Origin: Saprospiraceae bacterium
GTDB lineage: Bacteria; Bacteroidota; Bacteroidia; Chitinophagales; Saprospiraceae
DNA: 7,066 bases
Direction of reading: 5' to 3'
NCBI GenBank assembly: GCA_027009605.1
Contig: JALVCY010000640.1
Span: 1-7,066 of the forward strand
The notes under the pieces were generated by a model. The model was not told where the DNA came from and searched no databases. It worked only from the letters and a program-made list of their open reading frames with translations. Below, in pieces: positions 1-4,595 of the stretch (the first letter of the stretch is position 1; each line of letters starts with the position of its first letter). A program made the position numbers and the translations under genes.

Positions 1-1
1 G

Positions 2-811
2 GTGATACATGCGGTGCATAGTAATTTGATGTCGGATATGGGTGGTTTGCACAAATATATGAAGATAACGAGTTGGACCTTTTTGATTGCTTGCTTGGCG
101 ATTTCGGGTATTCCCCCTTTCTCGGGTTTTTTCAGTAAGGACGAGATTTTAGTGGCTGCCTTTGAGCATAGTAAGGTCTTGTGGGCGATTGAATATATCG
201 TGGCAGGAATTACGGCTTTTTACATGTTCCGGATTTACTTTGGTATTTTTTGGGGCAAAAGACGAGCCTATCATCATCCGCCACATGAATCACCTTTGGT
301 GATGACGGTACCACTATTGATATTGGCGGGATTGACGATGGTGATTGGATGGGCGCTTCCATTTGGCGAATATGTGATGCCGGATCGTATGGCTTATCAT
401 GGCCATATTGATTGGAGCATGGCGATTCCTTCGATTGTGATTGGGCTTGTGGGGATTGTGGCCGCTTACTTCTTGTATTTTAAGGAAACGAGTATCCCGG
501 ACAAAGTCTCTAATGCCTTTGGGCAGACTTACGTTTGGGCCAAAGATAAATTCTACTTCGATGAGATCTACCAATTCTTTGCACATAAGATTATGTTTGC
601 GGGTGTAGCGGCACCGGTGGCTTGGTTTGATCGGCATGTGGTAGATGGATTTATGAATGGAGTCGGTTGGATGACGGAGACGTTTTCTTACTTGCTGGCG
701 GGTTGGCAATCGGGGAAGGTGCGGCAATATGCGTTTACTTTCGTTGCGGGCTTATTGGTGATTTTGTTTGCTGTTTTGTATTTGAACGGCTTTATGGACT
801 TTAAAGGATAA
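2..811 (+). CDS. nuoL: NADH-quinone oxidoreductase subunit L, C-terminal part (5' end outside window)
   Basis: This is the distal proton-pumping membrane subunit of respiratory complex I. Only the last 269 residues are visible. The GTG at position 2 is an internal valine of the usual VIHAVH segment, not a start. The family motif WTFLI..LA.SGIPPFSGFFSKDEIL lies at about residues 25-50 of the fragment and includes the conserved TM12 lysine (codon 137-139). Further membrane segments lie near residues 60-85, 98-118 and 140-162. They are followed by the amphipathic lateral-helix region (about 165-240, with KFYFDEIYQFF and WFDRHVVDGFMNGVGW) and a final TM anchor at about 244-264, as in full-length NuoL of about 610-690 residues. 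The gene ends with TAA at 809-811, and nuoM starts 6 bases later. I see no frameshift. The family assignment is firm. Confidence 0.97.
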   Translation: MIHAVHSNLMSDMGGLHKYMKITSWTFLIACLAISGIPPFSGFFSKDEILVAAFEHSKVLWAIEYIVAGITAFYMFRIYFGIFWGKRRAYHHPPHESPLVMTVPLLILAGLTMVIGWALPFGEYVMPDRMAYHGHIDWSMAIPSIVIGLVGIVAAYFLYFKETSIPDKVSNAFGQTYVWAKDKFYFDEIYQFFAHKIMFAGVAAPVAWFDRHVVDGFMNGVGWMTETFSYLLAGWQSGKVRQYAFTFVAGLLVILFAVLYLNGFMDFKG

Positions 812-817
812 TTGGAC

Positions 818-2305
818 ATGGATATATTGAGTTTACTAGTAGCAGTGCCGGTGTTGACCGTTTTAGTGCTTTTTTTCATCAATGATAATCAGCTGGTCAG
901 GATTATCTCGGCCTTGGGTATCGGAATAGAAACCCTGTTGACTTTGTTTATTACCAAGAGCTATTTGGCCGAAAGGCAGGCGGGCAATGCGGCCGAATTT
1001 CTATTTACGAGAGATACGGTTTGGTTTGAGCCGATGAATATCCACTATTTTGTAGGTGTGGATGGTATTTCTGTGGCAATGCTGCTGCTGACGGCGATTG
1101 TGTTGTTGGCGGGTGTATTTATCTCTTGGAATATAGAAGATTTGACAAAGGAGTTTTATATCTCACTCATTGTCTTAGGAACCGGGGTCTTTGGCTTTTT
1201 TATTGCGCTGGATTTATTTACGATGTTTTTGTTTTACGAAGTGGCGGTGATTCCGATGTACTTGTTGATAGGGATATGGGGGACCGGGCCGAAAGAATAT
1301 GCGGCGATGAAGTTGACCTTGATGTTGATGGGAGCTTCGGCGATATTATTGGTGGCGATATTGGGTATTTATTACTACTCCGGCATGACGTTTAATATGC
1401 AAGAGATTGCCCAAATGCAGATGCCCATACATGCCCAACGCTTCTTTTTCCCATTGGCTTTTGTCGGCTTTGGTGTGTTGGGAGCATTATTTCCTTTTCA
1501 TACTTGGTCTCCCGATGGTCATGCTTCTGCGCCTACGGCCGTGTCTATGTTGCATGCCGGCGTATTGATGAAATTGGGTACTTATGGTGCCTTTAGGGTG
1601 GCGATGTATTTGATGCCGCAAGCTGCCCATGAATATTCCACATTTTTTATGGGCGTAGCTGCCATTGGTGTGATATATGGAGCTTTTGGAGCGATACGCC
1701 AGACGGATTTGAAATACATCAATGCCTACTCTTCGGTGAGTCATTTAGGGTTGATTTTCTTTGGGATGATGGCCTTGAATAAAATAGGTTATACCGGTGC
1801 CGTATTACAGATGATTTCACATGGTTTGATGACGGCTGTATTCTTTGCCTTGATTGGGATGTTGTACAGTCGGACACATACCCGGGATGTGACCAAAATG
1901 GGCGGTTTGCTCAAGATATTGCCGTTTATAGCGGTGGTTTATGTGATTATTGGGATGGCATCATTGGGCTTACCTGGCTTGAGTGGATTCGTTGCCGAAA
2001 TGAATATATTCGTGGGGGCTTTCCAAAATCCGGACTTTATACATCGTGCATTCTCTGTCTTGGCGGTTTCAGCCATTGTGGTGACAGCGGTTTATATCTT
2101 GCGTGTGGTCGGCATGATGCTGATGGGACCTGTAAAAAACGATGAGTTTTATAAGCTGCCTAAAGCGGTGTGGTACGAGCGTGTGGGGGCGTTGTTGGTT
2201 TTGTTGCCGGTGATTGCGATTGGGGTGGCACCCATGTGGTTGACAACATTAATCCAAGACAGTTTGGGGAATATCGTGGAGCATTTAGCTGCTTACGGTC
2301 ATTAA
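818..2305 (+). CDS. nuoM: NADH-quinone oxidoreductase subunit M
   Basis: Antiporter-like proton-pumping membrane subunit of complex I, 495 residues and about 14 TM helices, a normal length. I chose ATG 818 (MDILSLLVAVPVL). A TTG two codons upstream, directly after the nuoL stop, is a possible but weaker start. Conserved features are the TM5 glutamate E141 (FLFYEVAVIPMYLLIGIWG, matching E. coli E144), the HTWSPDGHASAPTAVSMLHAG motif, the TM8 lysine K252 (GVLMKLGTYG, matching K265), the QTDLKYINAYSSVSHLG segment, and the TM12 glutamate E394 (GLSGFVAEMNIF, matching E407). The odd point is TM7: an ungapped match to E. coli NuoM puts leucine L221 where K234 normally sits (GFGVLGALFPFHTW). Gene order L-M-N and tight spacing indicate one operon. 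The identity is secure; the lysine loss rests on an alignment from memory. Confidence 0.97.
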   Translation: MDILSLLVAVPVLTVLVLFFINDNQLVRIISALGIGIETLLTLFITKSYLAERQAGNAAEFLFTRDTVWFEPMNIHYFVGVDGISVAMLLLTAIVLLAGVFISWNIEDLTKEFYISLIVLGTGVFGFFIALDLFTMFLFYEVAVIPMYLLIGIWGTGPKEYAAMKLTLMLMGASAILLVAILGIYYYSGMTFNMQEIAQMQMPIHAQRFFFPLAFVGFGVLGALFPFHTWSPDGHASAPTAVSMLHAGVLMKLGTYGAFRVAMYLMPQAAHEYSTFFMGVAAIGVIYGAFGAIRQTDLKYINAYSSVSHLGLIFFGMMALNKIGYTGAVLQMISHGLMTAVFFALIGMLYSRTHTRDVTKMGGLLKILPFIAVVYVIIGMASLGLPGLSGFVAEMNIFVGAFQNPDFIHRAFSVLAVSAIVVTAVYILRVVGMMLMGPVKNDEFYKLPKAVWYERVGALLVLLPVIAIGVAPMWLTTLIQDSLGNIVEHLAAYGH

Positions 2306-2327
2306 TTGAAAGAAAGAAACAAGAGCT

Positions 2328-3746
2328 ATGAATAATTATTTACTCATGCGGGACGAATTTGTCCTACTCGGTATTATCCTGCTTCTGCTTATCGCAGAGA
2401 TTCTATTGATTGGCAAAAACCGCAAAATAGTAGCAGGAATTGCGACCGGATTGTTTATTGTGCATACGGTCATTGGTTTTCTGCCCTTGCCGGAAGGGAC
2501 TCTATTTGGCGGAAGCTTTAGAACGACCCATCTCTTGCACCAAATGAAAAATATCATGAACGTGGGTGTCGTCATCTTGCTATTGCAGACGTGGACATGG
2601 GCAAGAGAAGAGTGGAGTGGTCGAGGCCGGATTTCGGAGTTTTACTTTTTGATATTTTCGACCTTGTTGGGAATGTATTATATGGTATCCAGTGGGGATT
2701 TTTTGATGTTCTTTTTGGGGCTGGAGTTGGCATCATTGCCGATAGCCGGATTGGTGGCTTATGATTTGACTAAGATGCGTTCTGCGGAAGCGGGTGCCAA
2801 ATTTATCTTAATGGCGGGTGTATCATCGGCAGTAAGTGTGTTTGGAATATCATTGATTTATGGGATTACCGGCTCCTTGTACTTTTCAGAAATAGCTCAA
2901 AATTTTCACGTAAGTGGCTTGGGCACGATAGGCTTGTTATTTTTCATGTCGGGGTTGGCCTTTAAGATTTCGTTGGTTCCCTTTCATTTTTGGACACCGG
3001 ATGTATATGAAGGTGCGCCTGTACCGGTTACGTCGTATTTGTCTGTTATCTCCAAAGCGGCGGCTGTATTTGCCTTAGCGATTATTTTGTTTTTGATAGG
3101 CCGGGAGTTTGTAAGTATTTGGAAGCCGGCGATATATTGGATGGCGGTGATGACGATGACGGTCGGTAATTTATTCGCCTTGCGGCAAAAAAATATGAAG
3201 CGTTTCTTGGCGTTTTCATCGGTTGCACAAGCGGGATTTATCTTGTTGGGTATCTTGTCTTTCGACAAAGTGGGATTGAGTGCGGTCGTTTATTTTGCGG
3301 CGATATACATCTTTTCTAATTTGGCTACCTTTGGGGTGGTGCAGGTCATCAGCCTAAAAACCGGCAAAGAACAGATGGACGATTACAATGGGCTTTACCG
3401 GACAAATCCGAAACTGGCTTTGGTGATGTTGTTGGGACTTTTCTCCTTGGCGGGGATACCGCCCGTTGCCGGATTTTTTGGTAAGTTCTTTTTGTTTATG
3501 TCTGCGGCGGCGCATGGATATTATTGGTTGGTGATTATCTCGGTGATTAATGTGACGATTTCGTTGTATTATTACCTGTTGGTTGTGCGGGCTATGTTTT
3601 TACGCAAGTCGGACACACCTATTGAGCCCTTCCAGGCAGAGATACCGGTCAAGATTGGATTGGCACTGACGGTAGTGGGCATTTTGGCATTGGGCTTGTA
3701 CAGTCCGTTTTATGACTTCATTCTTCAATTGACAACAAACATCTAA
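2328..3746 (+). CDS. nuoN: NADH-quinone oxidoreductase subunit N
   Basis: Third antiporter-like subunit of complex I, which sits closest to the hydrophilic arm of the three. It has 472 residues and about 14 TM helices, typical for NuoN. The start is ATG 2328, 22 bases after nuoM, preceded by the purine-rich stretch AAAGAAAGAAACAAGAG. All expected charged channel residues are visible: E133 in FFLGLELASL, K158 in EAGAKFILMAG (the same number as in E. coli), K213 in GLAFKISLVPFHFWTPDVYEG (E. coli K217), K243 in SVISKAAAVFA (E. coli K247) and K386 in GIPPVAGFFGKFFLF (E. coli K395). This subunit therefore looks fully functional, unlike NuoM with its TM7 substitution. It ends with TAA at 3744-3746, 2 bases before the next gene. 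Confidence 0.96.
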   Translation: MNNYLLMRDEFVLLGIILLLLIAEILLIGKNRKIVAGIATGLFIVHTVIGFLPLPEGTLFGGSFRTTHLLHQMKNIMNVGVVILLLQTWTWAREEWSGRGRISEFYFLIFSTLLGMYYMVSSGDFLMFFLGLELASLPIAGLVAYDLTKMRSAEAGAKFILMAGVSSAVSVFGISLIYGITGSLYFSEIAQNFHVSGLGTIGLLFFMSGLAFKISLVPFHFWTPDVYEGAPVPVTSYLSVISKAAAVFALAIILFLIGREFVSIWKPAIYWMAVMTMTVGNLFALRQKNMKRFLAFSSVAQAGFILLGILSFDKVGLSAVVYFAAIYIFSNLATFGVVQVISLKTGKEQMDDYNGLYRTNPKLALVMLLGLFSLAGIPPVAGFFGKFFLFMSAAAHGYYWLVIISVINVTISLYYYLLVVRAMFLRKSDTPIEPFQAEIPVKIGLALTVVGILALGLYSPFYDFILQLTTNI

Positions 3747-3748
3747 CC

Positions 3749-4081
3749 ATGGGATTTGCAGGAAAACACGTATTCGGCAAGCTAAATAAGACCGATGAGA
3801 ATATCGTCTCCTTTGTAGAAAAGAAAATACCTAAGGAGCGGATGGAATTTTTGAAGACCTTATTGGAGCACAATGGTTTTGAAGTGCTGGTCCAAGAGAT
3901 ACCTTCCAAAAAGGAAGATGAACCTAGTCTTTATACGGTGGCTGTCACCGACTTGGTGTTTAATCCGACCACCTATGTCTATCAACGCCGGCTTCGGACA
4001 CTCGACGGGCGCATTGTGACTCCGGCATACTGGAATCAGGAAACTGATGATACGAATCCGCAGTATTTTAAGCGAAAGTAA
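3749..4081 (+). CDS. Hypothetical protein, 110 residues, downstream of nuoN
   Basis: I do not recognise this family. The start ATG lies 2 bases after the nuoN stop, so it is almost certainly co-transcribed and probably translationally coupled. The protein is soluble-looking, with no signal peptide or TM segment. Residues about 12-42 are charged and probably helical (KTDENIVSFVEKKIPKERM, then FLKTLLEHNGFEV). The second half looks like beta strands (EVLVQEI, LYTVAVTDLVF, YVYQRRLRTLDGRIV) and ends in a polar tail (NQETDDTNPQYFKRK). A small alpha/beta fold is plausible but inferred. It is the last gene before the operon terminator. Position suggests a role with complex I or its expression, or simply a passenger in the operon; the sequence does not decide between these. 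That the gene is real is likely from its codon use, length and tight fit. Confidence 0.85.
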   Translation: MGFAGKHVFGKLNKTDENIVSFVEKKIPKERMEFLKTLLEHNGFEVLVQEIPSKKEDEPSLYTVAVTDLVFNPTTYVYQRRLRTLDGRIVTPAYWNQETDDTNPQYFKRK

Positions 4082-4104
4082 AGAATCTAAATGATGATTT
4101 TGAG

Positions 4105-4141
4105 AAAGGAACGAACGGTTGAGTTTGTTCCTTTTTTTTTT
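4105..4141 (+). terminator. Intrinsic terminator of the nuo operon
   Basis: Twelve-base-pair stem AAAGGAACGAAC (4105-4116) with GTTTGTTCCTTT (4123-4134), fully paired if one G-U is allowed, with a six-base loop GGTTGA and a run of ten T from 4132 to 4141. It begins 23 bases after the stop of the 110-residue gene, where the complex I operon should end. The upstream A-run could also give weak termination on the opposite strand. Confidence 0.92.
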
Positions 4142-4176
4142 GTAACTGTATAGATACCCACTATTTTGGGCAAAAA

Positions 4177-4206
4177 TGCCTATTTTTTTGCTTTAAAATA
4201 GGAGCA
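4177..4206. repeat. AT-rich inverted repeat (hairpin or operator candidate)
   Basis: CCTATTTT (4179-4186) and AAAATAGG (4195-4202) are perfectly complementary with an 8-base loop. The pairing can be lengthened by TG/CA (4177-4178 with 4205-4206) across a two-base bulge. The left arm is partly duplicated upstream, with CTATTTT at 4161-4167 and again at 4180-4186. There is no T-run on the 3' side, so it is not a standard terminator. In such AT-rich DNA it may be chance. Confidence 0.3.
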
Positions 4207-4247
4207 GCTAAATAGTTCCTTTTTCAATAGCAAAAAGAGCATTTTTC

Positions 4248-4261
4248 ATACGTGCACGTAT
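4248..4261. promoter_or_regulatory. Perfect 14-bp palindrome, candidate regulator-binding site
   Basis: ATACGTGCACGTAT reads the same on both strands, with a GC-rich core in an otherwise AT-rich stretch. It lies 58 bases upstream of the candidate -33 element of the surface-protein promoter, where a dimeric transcription factor could bind. No regulator can be named from the sequence, and only one copy is visible. Confidence 0.4.
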
Positions 4262-4284
4262 TGTTATAAAAAATAATATAGAAA

Positions 4285-4313
4285 TTCATGAGGTATATTG
4301 GTCATTCCATGAA
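4285..4313. repeat. Inverted repeat TTCATG-N17-CATGAA upstream of the candidate promoter
   Basis: Six-base arms at 4285-4290 and 4308-4313 are perfectly inverted with a 17-base spacer and end 6 bases before the candidate -33 element. The arrangement would suit an operator half-site pair, but six-base arms occur easily by chance. Confidence 0.22.
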
Positions 4314-4319
4314 ATCGAA

Positions 4320-4350
4320 TTGTTTGCATGGTAAAAAAAACATATATTTG
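4320..4350 (+). promoter_or_regulatory. Candidate Bacteroidota housekeeping promoter for the surface-protein gene
   Basis: The -7 element TATATTTG (4343-4350) is a full match to the phylum consensus TAnnTTTG. A TTG at 4320-4322 stands 20 bases upstream, within the 17-23 base spacing described for Flavobacterium promoters; a TTTG at 4323-4326 (16-base spacing) is an alternative -33. Transcription would start near 4355-4358, giving a leader of about 240 bases before the ATG at 4596. I saw no other full TAnnTTTG match between here and the gene. Confidence 0.5.
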
Positions 4351-4452
4351 GTTATTAAATTTGACTAGATAGGTCTATATATCTTAGTTGAATCTGACTT
4401 GTAATTTGAAGGAATAGATTTAGTATTTAATTGCAGTGGTGTATAAAGGCTG

Positions 4453-4528
4453 CCCGAGAGTAGTGCCCTACTCGACAAGGGATTGGTATATGTCATTTAA
4501 AGATTCATTGTACAGACTATGAGAGCCC
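4453..4528 (+). promoter_or_regulatory. Candidate structured leader RNA (attenuator or riboswitch-like)
   Basis: Two hairpins can be drawn by eye. The first is a perfect six-pair stem GAGTAG (4458-4463) with CTACTC (4468-4473) and a TGCC loop; flanking GA...GA (4456-4457, 4474-4475) could form tandem G-A pairs, and CCC 4453-4455 could pair with GGG 4479-4481. The second pairs GGG 4479-4481 with CCC 4526-4528 and TATA-T-GTC (4487-4494, one bulged T) with GACTATG (4515-4521), closing right at the base of the following terminator. The GGG is shared by two alternatives. GACTATGAG (4515-4523) can instead pair with CTCATAATC (4542-4550) in the terminator. I recognise no known riboswitch class. The function is inferred. 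Confidence 0.45.
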
Positions 4529-4563
4529 GGATAAGTAAGAACTCATAATCTTACTTATTTTTT
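4529..4563 (+). terminator. Intrinsic terminator in the leader, just before the surface-protein gene
   Basis: ATAAGTAAGA (4531-4540) and TCTTACTTAT (4549-4558) form a perfect ten-pair stem, extendable by two G-T pairs (4529-4530 with 4559-4560). The loop is eight bases, and six T run from 4558 to 4563. The stem is AT-rich, so it may be of moderate strength. It lies 32 bases before the start codon, leaving no room for a promoter in between, so transcripts from the upstream promoter must read through it. The loop bases CTCATA are complementary to upstream TATGAG (4518-4523), which offers an antitermination route. Confidence 0.72.
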
Positions 4564-4595
4564 CACTAACCTTTTTTTTAATAAAAACCTTAATT

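Larger units (their letters stand above)
4082..4595. other. Non-coding region of 514 bases between the nuo operon and the surface-protein gene
   Basis: No credible gene of normal length lies here on either strand. In order it holds the nuo terminator (4105-4141), an AT-rich hairpin with a repeated CTATTTT (4161-4202), a perfect 14-bp palindrome (4248-4261), an inverted repeat TTCATG-N17-CATGAA (4285-4313), a candidate promoter (4320-4350), a leader with paired segments (about 4453-4528), and a second intrinsic terminator (4529-4563). Then come 32 AT-rich bases before the start codon. It is long and structure-rich compared with the 2-22 base gaps of the nuo genes, which suggests regulation of the downstream gene. 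Confidence 0.8.

Noticed and set aside
2..4. GTG at position 2 as a gene start
   Set aside because: The codon falls in the middle of the conserved NuoL sequence (V of VIHAVH); the gene simply enters from outside the window.
314..727. 137-codon open stretch on the minus strand inside nuoL
   Set aside because: Antisense to a strongly conserved NuoL sequence, with no family resemblance; an antisense shadow.
2984..3268. 94-codon open stretch on the minus strand inside nuoN
   Set aside because: Antisense to the conserved NuoN core; no independent evidence of coding.
4091..4153. 20-codon ORF from ATG 4091 through the nuo terminator
   Set aside because: Its codons are dictated by the hairpin and T-run; it ends in a Phe-rich stretch and has no sign of translation.
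4456..4481. Kink-turn next to the first leader hairpin
   Set aside because: Tandem G-A pairs are possible beside the stem, but the three-base CAA lies 3' of GA on its strand, the wrong side for a standard kink-turn.
4453..4563. tRNA, SRP RNA, tmRNA or a known riboswitch in the leader
   Set aside because: No cloverleaf, no SRP tetraloop motif and no riboswitch core that I recognise; kept only as an unclassified structured leader.
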